64,000 bases of DNA from CAJQQY01 sp964564545 (GTDB lineage Bacteria > Bacteroidota > Bacteroidia > Chitinophagales > Saprospiraceae). Below, piece by piece: positions 35,667 through 42,761 of the stretch; the first letter of the stretch is position 1, and each line of letters opens with the position of its first letter. Location of the stretch: the NCBI GenBank assembly GCA_964564545.1, contig CAZMBP010000028.1:62001-126000 (forward strand), given 5' to 3'. Position numbers and translations under genes: made by a program. Under the pieces are notes generated by a model. It saw nothing but the letters and a program-made list of their open reading frames with translations. It searched no databases and was not told the origin of the DNA.

Positions 35667-36431
35667 ATGAAATATTTAACAATATATTTAAGTACTTTAA
35701 CTTTTGCGGTATTTCTTTTAAATGCATGTGCTGTTAGTAAAGTGGAATCTACTTCAAAACCAATTACTCATGAGCTTTGGGATACTTTGGTTCAAACTCA
35801 CGTTTCTCCTGAAGGCAAAGTGAATTATAAAGATTTCATCAAGGATAGTCTTAAATTAAATGCTTACCTCGATCTTCTATCTGCAAATCATCCCAATGAT
35901 AAAAATTGGTCAACAGATGAACGACTCGCTTATTGGATCAATGCTTATAATGCATTTACGGTGAAGTTAATCGTAGATAATTACCCTACCGAAAGTATCA
36001 AAGACATCAAAAATGGAATACCTTTTATTAACGATGTTTGGGAACTTAATTTTTTCGAAATAGAAGGAAATAGCTATAATCTAAATGATATTGAACATGG
36101 AATTATTCGAAAAAGATTTGCTGAACCTCGAATTCATGCTGCGTGTAATTGCGCATCTTTCTCTTGCCCAAGGCTCAGAAATGAAGCTTTCACCGCTGCT
36201 CGATTAGACGAACAATTGGAAGATCAAATGCAAGGTTTTATCAATAATAAAACTAAAAATGAACTGGATCCTGACAATCCAAAATTGTCAAAAATATTTA
36301 GATGGTATAGTGGTGATTTTAAAAAAACGGGGAAAAGTATTCGAGAATATATCAACCAATATGCGGAAGTGAAAATTAAGGAAGGAGCTGATATTGATTA
36401 TAAAGATTACATTTGGACACTCAATGAGTAG
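35667..36431 (+). CDS. DUF547 family lipoprotein
   Basis: 254 residues. The lipobox LLNAC ends at about residue 21, after a hydrophobic signal peptide. The body is a DUF547 domain: ERLAYWINAYNAFTVKLIVDNYP, then DIEHGIIRKRF, then the cysteine-rich HAACNCASFSCPRLRNEAF. This family has a fold like cysteine or transglutaminase-type enzymes, but the activity is not settled. It is expected to face the periplasm or outside. Single gene with its start at the ATG at 35667; the upstream region has a 14-base motif GTCCTAACTAAGAC at 35563-35576 also seen before the hydrolase-OsmC gene. Confidence 0.92.
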   Translation: MKYLTIYLSTLTFAVFLLNACAVSKVESTSKPITHELWDTLVQTHVSPEGKVNYKDFIKDSLKLNAYLDLLSANHPNDKNWSTDERLAYWINAYNAFTVKLIVDNYPTESIKDIKNGIPFINDVWELNFFEIEGNSYNLNDIEHGIIRKRFAEPRIHAACNCASFSCPRLRNEAFTAARLDEQLEDQMQGFINNKTKNELDPDNPKLSKIFRWYSGDFKKTGKSIREYINQYAEVKIKEGADIDYKDYIWTLNE

Positions 36432-36442
36432 CGATTAATTTT

Positions 36443-36502
36443 TAACGGTGAACGGTTAAACACCTCGTGGGGAATTAATCGTTCACCGTTAAGCATTCAC
36501 CG
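36443..36502. terminator. hairpin between converging genes
   Basis: TAACGGTGAACG at 36443-36454 pairs with CGTTCACCGTTA at 36480-36491, and a partial third copy (TTCACCGTTA) follows. It separates the DUF547 gene from smpB. T runs are short, so it may be partly a repeat. Confidence 0.5.
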
Positions 36503-36979
36503 TTATCTGTATTGTTTTTTCACTCGATCTAGTTCTCGTTTGTTATCTCTTTGTTTTATCGCATCACGTTTGTCGTAAGATTTTTTCCCTTGACCGAGAA
36601 TGATTTCCATTTTTGCAAAACCTCTTTCTCCGATATACATTCGATAAGGAACAATGGAAAAACCTTTTTCTTTTACTTTCTTTTGTAGCTTTCGCAATTC
36701 GGGTTTTCTCAAAAGTAATTTTCGATCACGACGTGTTTCATGATTATTTTGATTTCCAAATTTATATTCTGCGATAAACATACTCTTGATAATCAACTCT
36801 CCTTCTTTTGTAAAAAGGCAATAAGCATCCTTTAGATTCACTTCTCCTGCTCGAACAGATTTAATTTCTGTTCCTGTCAAACTGATCCCTACTTCAAATT
36901 CCGCTAGGAAATGATATTCATATTTTGCCTTCCGATTAATTATCTCAACTGTACCTTTCGATTTTTTATCCTTTGCCAT
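36503..36979 (-). CDS. smpB: SsrA-binding protein SmpB
   Basis: 158 residues, normal size. The start KGTVEIINRKAKYEYHFL, the GTEIKSVRAGEVNLKDAYC segment, the NQNNHETRRDRKLLL stretch and the basic KRDAIKQRDNKRELDR tail are diagnostic. SmpB carries tmRNA to stalled ribosomes and mimics the codon-anticodon pair in the decoding site. No tmRNA gene is seen in this window. Confidence 0.97.
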   Translation of the reverse strand: MAKDKKSKGTVEIINRKAKYEYHFLAEFEVGISLTGTEIKSVRAGEVNLKDAYCLFTKEGELIIKSMFIAEYKFGNQNNHETRRDRKLLLRKPELRKLQKKVKEKGFSIVPYRMYIGERGFAKMEIILGQGKKSYDKRDAIKQRDNKRELDRVKKQYR

Positions 36980-37084
36980 GCTGACTTAATTTTTAAAACA
37001 TATTTTTTAGTGAAAGTAAATCTCACTTTGAGATACTATTTCTAATTATCAATATTACAACTGACATCTCCAATTGCCATTGCC

Positions 37085-37219
37085 TTAATTATCTCTATCT
37101 TCAAAAGTCTCATTTTCTTTGTCTTCCATTCTTTTGCCAATCAAGTAAATCAAAGCCAAAACAATGAAAACCCAGAAAAGGAATTCCAAAGATAAGAGGA
37201 ATGAAACTATAAATTCCAT
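37085..37219 (-). CDS. 44-residue single-pass membrane protein (small ORF)
   Basis: Reads MEFIVSFLLSLEFLFWVFIV then LALIYLIGKR and an acidic tail MEDKENETFEDRDN, ending in TAA. It has one clear membrane helix, a positive residue pair at the inner edge and a charged cytosolic tail, so it is not a random AT-rich ORF. It lies between ybjQ and smpB on the same strand, 106 bases before smpB. I do not recognise the family. Confidence 0.5.
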   Translation of the reverse strand: MEFIVSFLLSLEFLFWVFIVLALIYLIGKRMEDKENETFEDRDN

Positions 37220-37252
37220 AAATTGATATTTTTAAAAATTAGTTCCCTTAAT

Positions 37253-37322
37253 ATGATATTGAAACACTAGGAATAGAGTAATGAGTAATCCCATTTCTCT
37301 ATTCCTAGTGTTTCAATATCAT
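37253..37322 (-). terminator. perfect 26-bp inverted repeat after ybjQ
   Basis: ATGATATTGAAACACTAGGAATAGAG at 37253-37278 is the exact complement of the arm at 37297-37322; the loop is 18 bases. It begins 3 bases after the ybjQ stop. The arm is unusually long for a terminator and lacks a strong T run. Confidence 0.55.
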
Positions 37323-37325
37323 TTA

Positions 37326-37643
37326 TTATTGTTTAAGTCTCACCGCAGTTCCATATGCTAAAATTTCAGCCGTTCCTTGACTAATCATCGAAGTCGTAAA
37401 TCGAACATTAATCACCGCATCAGCATCAATACTTTTAGCATCAGCAATCATTCTTTCGATTGCATGCTCCCGTGAGTCTGCCATTAATTTAGTGTATTCT
37501 GAAATTTCTCCTCCAACGATATTTTTCAAACCTGCAAAAATATCACGTCCAATATTTCTAGCTCGAACGGTACTTCCCCTAGCTATATCAACAACTTCTT
37601 CTATTTCTCTTCCTGGAATGTAATCTGTGGTGGTAATAATCAT
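37326..37643 (-). CDS. ybjQ: YbjQ/UPF0145 family protein
   Basis: 105 residues, the normal length. MIITTTDYIPGREIEEVVDI, the GSTVRARNIGRDIFAGLKN segment, GGEISEYTKLMADSREHAIE and ADAVINVRFTTSMI are the family pattern. The protein forms a pentamer in known structures; a metal-binding role has been suggested but is not proven. Alone, with a long inverted repeat just after its stop. Confidence 0.95.
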   Translation of the reverse strand: MIITTTDYIPGREIEEVVDIARGSTVRARNIGRDIFAGLKNIVGGEISEYTKLMADSREHAIERMIADAKSIDADAVINVRFTTSMISQGTAEILAYGTAVRLKQ

Positions 37644-37790
37644 AATCTAATTTTTTTATTTGTAAAATGAATGCATCTAAGTTAATTGAAATCTCAATTT
37701 AGCATTTATTATTTCGATAAAAATAAAAAAAAACACGAGCAACACTTAGAGGAACATTCCAAGTTCCATAAAAGAGAAAAAAGGAAAAAT

Positions 37791-37827
37791 GGGACTTGGG
37801 AAAGTCCCGTTACGTTTTCTATCTTTG
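37791..37827 (+). promoter_or_regulatory. promoter of gpmI with an overlapping palindrome
   Basis: TTG at 37796-37798 and TATCTTTG at 37820-37827 (exact TAnnTTTG) are 21 bases apart. A perfect palindrome GGGACTT-GGGA-AAGTCCC (37791-37808) covers the -33 box and could be an operator. The ATG follows at 37887. Confidence 0.55.
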
Positions 37828-37886
37828 CGCCAACTCACCATTTTAAAACCAATAACCTATTTTTAAAAAAATCACATTCGTATCTT

Positions 37887-39437
37887 ATGAAATCAGAAAA
37901 AGTCATACTCATCATTTTAGATGGTTGGGGACATGGAAAAAATCCAAAAGTCAGCGCAGTCGCTCAAGCAAAAACGCCTTATGTTGATTCTTTATATAAA
38001 AAATATCCTAATTCAGAATTGGTCACTTTTGGAGAAGAAGTTGGTTTGCCTGAAGGTCAAATGGGAAACTCAGAAGTTGGCCATTTGAATATTGGAGCTG
38101 GAAGAATTGTCTATCAAGAACTCGCTCGAATCAATAAAGCCATCAAAGAAAAAACACTTCACAAAAATAAAAAACTTCTTGCGGCACTCAAGTATGCGAA
38201 AGACAACAACAAGTCTGTGCACTTGATGGGCTTAGTTTCGGATGGAGGAGTTCATTCCCATATCGAACATTTGAAAGCACTTTGCGATATCACTCAATCT
38301 AAGGATTTGAAAAAAGTTTACATCCACGCATTTATGGATGGACGAGATACTTCGCCAAATGGAGGAAAAGATTACCTCGAAGAGGTCTTAAATCATACCA
38401 AAAAACAATCAGTAAAATTAGCTTCTGTCATCGGTCGATATTATGCGATGGATCGAGATAAGCGATGGGAACGAGTCAAATTAGCGTACGATCTTTTGGT
38501 CAAAGGGGAAGGAGAAAAAACAAAAGATATTTTAGCAACGCTTGAAAAAAACTATAAGAAAAAAGTCACGGACGAATTTTTAAAACCAATCGTCTGCGTG
38601 AATCGAGCTGGGAATCCAATTACAAAAATTAAAAAAGACGATGTCGTCATCTTTTTTAATTTTAGAACAGATCGCCCAAGAGAAATATCTGAAGTTTTGA
38701 CTCAGTCAGATATGCCTGATTTTGGAATGAAAAAATTGCCTTTACATTTTGTTACGATGACTCGTTATGATGAGAAATTTAAAAATGTAAATGTATTGTT
38801 TGAAAAAGACAACCTGGAAGACACGCTGGGAGAAATTTTAGCCAAAAGAAAAAAGACACAAGTTCGGATTGCAGAAACTGAAAAATACCCACACGTTACT
38901 TTTTTCTTTTCAGGTGGCCGAGAAGCTGAGTTTCCTAACGAAAGAAGACTCATGGTCGCGTCTCCAAAAGTTGCAACTTACGACCTCCAACCTGAAATGA
39001 GTGCTGTCGAAATTACTAATACCATTATCAAAGACATCAAAAAAAATCAACCTAATTTTATTTGTTTAAATTATGCAAATACGGATATGGTTGGTCACAC
39101 AGGTATTTTTGAAGCTGCAAAAAAAGCGGCGGTGACTGTTGATAAATGTGTCAAAAAGTTGATGAATGTTGCTTTGAAAAATAACTACGCAGCAATCATT
39201 ATTGCCGATCATGGTAACTCTGACATCATGATAAATGAAGATGGAACACCACACACCGCACATACTAAAAACCTTGTGCCTTGTTTTCTTGTTGGAAATG
39301 ATATAGATGAAAGAATCAAATTGAAAGATGGAAAATTAGCAGATGTTGCGCCAACAATACTTTCGATTTTAGGTTTGAGAAAACCGTCTATCATGACTGG
39401 GAAAAATTTAATTACAAAACAACGTTTAAAAAAATAA
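37887..39437 (+). CDS. gpmI: 2,3-bisphosphoglycerate-independent phosphoglycerate mutase
   Basis: 516 residues from the ATG at 37887, the family length; the frame is open 67 codons further upstream, but those residues are low-complexity and contain the promoter. ILIILDGWGHG has the metal-binding D12, and GQMGNSEVGHLNIGAGR has the phospho-serine S62. Further signatures are DGGVHSHIEHL, HAFMDGRDTSPNGG, RYYAMDRDKRWERV and ADHGNSDIM. The manganese enzyme interconverts 3- and 2-phosphoglycerate in glycolysis. A lipoprotein gene starts 6 bases after its stop. Confidence 0.96.
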   Translation: MKSEKVILIILDGWGHGKNPKVSAVAQAKTPYVDSLYKKYPNSELVTFGEEVGLPEGQMGNSEVGHLNIGAGRIVYQELARINKAIKEKTLHKNKKLLAALKYAKDNNKSVHLMGLVSDGGVHSHIEHLKALCDITQSKDLKKVYIHAFMDGRDTSPNGGKDYLEEVLNHTKKQSVKLASVIGRYYAMDRDKRWERVKLAYDLLVKGEGEKTKDILATLEKNYKKKVTDEFLKPIVCVNRAGNPITKIKKDDVVIFFNFRTDRPREISEVLTQSDMPDFGMKKLPLHFVTMTRYDEKFKNVNVLFEKDNLEDTLGEILAKRKKTQVRIAETEKYPHVTFFFSGGREAEFPNERRLMVASPKVATYDLQPEMSAVEITNTIIKDIKKNQPNFICLNYANTDMVGHTGIFEAAKKAAVTVDKCVKKLMNVALKNNYAAIIIADHGNSDIMINEDGTPHTAHTKNLVPCFLVGNDIDERIKLKDGKLADVAPTILSILGLRKPSIMTGKNLITKQRLKK

Positions 39438-39443
39438 TTTCTT

Positions 39444-39995
39444 TTGAAAAAAACATTTTGGTTTATTCTCCTTTTATCCATTTCATTTTTTGCTTCTTGC
39501 GAAATAGAAAATGTCAAAAGCTCACATCAATCATTTTTTGATATCAATGATTTCTTGGAGCAAGAAATAGCTCAACTTTCTGAGTTAAAGTCTATCAAAA
39601 AGAAGGTTGAAATCAATGGAAAAATTGATGAACAAGTTTTGGAAACATTTGACTTAGAAAAAGATCTAACCATTTTCCGAAATTCGAATATTAATAAAAT
39701 TGCTTGGTTGGACAAATACGAAGTGGATAGCACCATGAATAAATCAGGACAATTAACTGAGTTAAAATATCATGCAACTGACTCGAAATTAAAAACTCGT
39801 GAATTAACTGTCTCCTACTCCAATGGAAAAGTAAATACAATTCTGATCAAAAATGCCTCTGGTAATCAGGTGAGTGATCTTACCCAAACATTGCAATACT
39901 ACTCTATGAAAGGATATTCTGTAGAAAGTAATCAGAAAGTATCACTTAGCGATGCACAAAATTTAAAAATTGAAGTAGAATATTCAAATAATTAA
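39444..39995 (+). CDS. lipoprotein, function unknown
   Basis: 183 residues from a TTG start 6 bases after gpmI; the signal peptide KKTFWFILLLSISFFASC begins there and ends in a lipobox FFASC. No ATG alternative gives a signal peptide. The mature part is charged (FDINDFLEQEIAQLSELKSI), with a beta-strand run KLKTRELTVSYSNGKVNTIL. No motif is recognised. The tight spacing points to co-transcription with gpmI, without a clear functional link. Confidence 0.85.
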   Translation: MKKTFWFILLLSISFFASCEIENVKSSHQSFFDINDFLEQEIAQLSELKSIKKKVEINGKIDEQVLETFDLEKDLTIFRNSNINKIAWLDKYEVDSTMNKSGQLTELKYHATDSKLKTRELTVSYSNGKVNTILIKNASGNQVSDLTQTLQYYSMKGYSVESNQKVSLSDAQNLKIEVEYSNN

Positions 39996-40065
39996 ATTTT
40001 CCATTTTAGGACGAGCAGTTTAACAGTTAGCGAAGCGAAAACAGTTTAACAGGTTCTCCAAAAAA

Positions 40066-40110
40066 AGTATCCCGAATTTCCAATTTGAAAATTCGGGATG
40101 CTTTTTTTAT
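40066..40110. terminator. intrinsic terminator between converging genes
   Basis: ATCCCGAATTT (40069-40079) pairs with AAATTCGGGAT (40089-40099), then GC and seven T. It closes the gpmI-lipoprotein unit. Confidence 0.82.
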
Positions 40111-40850
40111 TCTGCTTTGTCAAAAGGTATCTGTCCATTATTCGGATCATAAATAGCTAAAACTACTCTTCGATTAAACTTTCTTCCTTCTGGATCATCT
40201 TTTCCATTTGAATCCATATTTTTCTTTTCTGGAATAGATTCCCCAAAAACTTCTGCCTTTATTCTACTTGATTTAATTCCTTTATTAATCAAGTAATTTC
40301 TAGAATTCCTAGCTCGTCTCTTAGAAAGTGCAATATTATATTCAGCCGAACCTTTAGAATCGGTATGCCCAGAAACTAATATTTTGAGTCGTGGATTTTC
40401 TTTTAAAACGATCACCACTTTATCTAAAGCACGTTTGGATTTCAAACTCAAAGTGGATTGATTAAAACCAAAAAATACATTCTGAAGATTTAGTATTTCG
40501 GTGGATTCATCTGAATATGTTGAAGATGGAGAAATATACGGACAAGGTTTTCCACACAATCGTCTTTGCTCCTCAATGTCAATTACATAAGCATTTTTGA
40601 AACCTTTATTCCTTGCCTCATTGACCAATAAGTCTGCTTCGGCTCTTTCCCGAAATTCACCAATATAATACCTGTAAATATTATTCTGATCGGTAAGCAT
40701 ATAAACTCCAAAAATATGAGCTTCTGAAAAATAGGAGAAAGGAACTTTTTCTACGTACGCAGCAAGTTGCACTCGATATGGTTGAGCGAATATGGCAATA
40801 GAATAACATATAAAAAATATACTAAGAATTGTTTCTTTTTGGTGTTTCAT
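40107..40850 (-). CDS. OmpA-family protein with N-terminal SPOR-like domain
   Basis: 247 residues with a signal peptide ending in AIFAQ. Residues about 22-95 look like a SPOR domain (YRVQLAAYVEKVPFSYFSEA, then YRYYIGEFRERAEADLLVNE and GFKNAYVIDIEE). The C-terminal half is an OmpA domain: VFFGFNQSTLSLKSKRALDK, LKILVSGHTDSKGSAEYN and LSKRRARNSRNYLI, ending near KFNRRVVLAIY. Both parts bind peptidoglycan in known proteins (SPOR prefers denuded glycans, OmpA binds diaminopimelate), so this protein likely tethers the outer membrane or marks division sites. Confidence 0.92.
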   Translation of the reverse strand: MKHQKETILSIFFICYSIAIFAQPYRVQLAAYVEKVPFSYFSEAHIFGVYMLTDQNNIYRYYIGEFRERAEADLLVNEARNKGFKNAYVIDIEEQRRLCGKPCPYISPSSTYSDESTEILNLQNVFFGFNQSTLSLKSKRALDKVVIVLKENPRLKILVSGHTDSKGSAEYNIALSKRRARNSRNYLINKGIKSSRIKAEVFGESIPEKKNMDSNGKDDPEGRKFNRRVVLAIYDPNNGQIPFDKAE

Positions 40851-41104
40851 AGGATTGCTAATGTTTCTAGCTGTAAAAAAATATTATTCGGTTTAGGGGG
40901 TATTTTTAAAGCTTTCTTTTTCTCCTAAAACATGTGATTCCTAAAAAAGTGTAATCGAGATGCTAAGTTACTACGTTTTACACATTATTTTTAATATAAA
41001 TATGAAAAAAATGACTTTTAACTTTTAAAAGGGCAGGATAATAAATGTGACAGGATGAAAATTATAATATTACTAGCATTTGTTGAACTCTTGAATAGTT
41101 GTGC

Positions 41105-41926
41105 TTAAACAGCTTTTATCCCTTTGATTTTTCTTAATAATTGCTGAGTCTCAGGCAAAGGCTCTATTCCAAATTCTTCTTCTAGAACTTTTTCACATTG
41201 CTGATAAGTTTTTATGGCCATTGGACGGTTGCCTTTTTGGAGATAGGCCTCCATTTGAACTCGATAAGCATCTTCCCAGGCATGATCGATGAGTAAGGCT
41301 TTTTGAGCAAAACGAATGCTTTCTAGGGGATTTTTTTCTACCAATAATTCACTCAAAGTTATCATTGCTCCAAGCGCTAAAATTTGCAATCGTTCTCGTT
41401 CTTCACTCGACCAATCCTCGTACAATCGATTGGGTAGATAAATTCCTCCGTACAATTCGATGGCTTCTTGGTATGCCTTAATAGCAACTTCGGGAGCATC
41501 GCCTAAGGCTTGATTCCCAAGTGCAATAAATTTTTCAACAGCTTCTGTATCAATCCAAATTTTTTCTAAATTCAATTGATAAGTAATCCCTTGGCGTAAA
41601 ATATACTTTGGTTCAGTTCGGCTAGGTCGGTTGGGCTCGAGTACTTTATTGATACCATGAAGGGCGACTTTAAAATTTTGATCAGCTGTTTTTCCATCTG
41701 CATCTTCCCAAAGTCGATCAACGATTTGTTCTTTGTGCAAACTATGTCGGTGTCGAGCAGTTACTAAAAATTGAAATAATTGAATTGTCTTGTCTCTCCC
41801 CCACTCTTTGGCTGAGACCTTTTCACCGTCTCTCCATATTTGGAAATTACCCAAAGTCTGCACATGAATATCTGCGTTTTTCTTTTGGGCAATTAGGTCA
41901 ACAATTTGATTTTCAATTTTACTCAT
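41105..41926 (-). CDS. BTAD-type (SARP/AfsR-like) regulator
   Basis: 273 residues. The N terminus (IHVQTLGNFQIWRDGEKVSA, then KTIQLFQFLVTARHRHSL) looks like the OmpR-type winged helix of SARPs. Residues about 110-270 are the bacterial transcriptional activator domain, built of TPR-like helices: YEDWSSEERERLQILALGAM, ESIRFAQKALLIDHAWEDAY, QKGNRPMAIKTYQQCEKVLE and FGIEPLPETQQLL. Such regulators are common in actinobacteria and rarer in Bacteroidota. It lies 65 bases downstream of the coiled-coil protein gene on the same strand, next to a divergent WS/DGAT gene, so it may control lipid storage. That link is inferred. Confidence 0.85.
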   Translation of the reverse strand: MSKIENQIVDLIAQKKNADIHVQTLGNFQIWRDGEKVSAKEWGRDKTIQLFQFLVTARHRHSLHKEQIVDRLWEDADGKTADQNFKVALHGINKVLEPNRPSRTEPKYILRQGITYQLNLEKIWIDTEAVEKFIALGNQALGDAPEVAIKAYQEAIELYGGIYLPNRLYEDWSSEERERLQILALGAMITLSELLVEKNPLESIRFAQKALLIDHAWEDAYRVQMEAYLQKGNRPMAIKTYQQCEKVLEEEFGIEPLPETQQLLRKIKGIKAV

Positions 41927-41991
41927 TAATCTGTTTGATTGCTTTTCTGGTGTTTAAGTGTATAGTCGAATATACATTAACACAATTTTTC

Positions 41992-42522
41992 TCATTTCTT
42001 GCTCAATTTATTCACCTTCTTATTTAAATCTGAAACTTCCTTTGACATTTTCTCCATCAATTCCATCATCATTTTATGATCTGACTTAGAAACACCTCTC
42101 CATTCATCAACATCAACCTTTCGTTGTGCAATCGTCTCTTCTACTTTTTGAGAAATCGCATCACTCACTTCTTGAAATTCTTTTTGAATATTCTCGACTC
42201 CTTTTTTGGGATCTTTGATGGTTTCCATAACCATTTTCGGAGCATTCAAAGTCATTTTTTTCCAAAGGTCAAAACTCTTGGATAGGATTCCTTTTTGTTC
42301 TTCAGGTGATTTATCTTCCATCTGCTGAATTGTCATTTCAGCCAATTTCTCTTGGATAAAATTTACTGCATCATCAAACTCTGAAAATCGTTTTTCGTCA
42401 CCACCTTGCACATGCCGAATATTTCCTCGCCATTGCACTTGAGGTTCGCCTTCGTTATTTTTAAAAATCTTTTGAGTGAATCGCAGCATGAATGAAGCGG
42501 TCTCATCTTTTTTTACAGACAT
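41992..42522 (-). CDS. coiled-coil protein, possibly phasin-like
   Basis: 176 residues, charged and without a signal peptide. The first 60 residues are a small beta part (RFTQKIFKNNEGEPQVQWRG, then RFSEFDDAVNFIQEKL). The rest is helical: FDLWKKMTLNAPKMVMETIK, then QKEFQEVSDAISQKVEETIA, and a closing coiled coil MEKMSKEVSDLNKKVNKLSK. The shape (a helical amphipathic middle, an end with heptads of L/V) resembles phasins and other granule-coating proteins. The gene is divergent from WS/DGAT (239 bases apart) and upstream of the BTAD regulator, which fits a storage-granule role. No clear family match is known to me; the function is a guess. Confidence 0.75.
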   Translation of the reverse strand: MSVKKDETASFMLRFTQKIFKNNEGEPQVQWRGNIRHVQGGDEKRFSEFDDAVNFIQEKLAEMTIQQMEDKSPEEQKGILSKSFDLWKKMTLNAPKMVMETIKDPKKGVENIQKEFQEVSDAISQKVEETIAQRKVDVDEWRGVSKSDHKMMMELMEKMSKEVSDLNKKVNKLSKK

Positions 42523-42761
42523 AATTATTTATTTTGATTCTTACAATCGTAAAAATACCAAATCTAAGTTACAGATGAGTAACTGGTTTAAGAAATAAAT
42601 TTTAAGATTAAATCAGGGAAACATAATTTTATATTTAAAGGTTTATTACTACTTTAGACGTTATGGAATAGCTCAATAATAAATTACCATTTCTGGCTGT
42701 TTATTTATGGTCTTTTCTTTATCTATTTTGTGAAAAATTATATTTAAAAATATACAATTCT

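Noticed and set aside
37686..37886. 67-codon upstream extension of gpmI
   Set aside because: It spans the promoter and palindrome, is rich in lysine and histidine with no family match, and the known N terminus begins at 37887.
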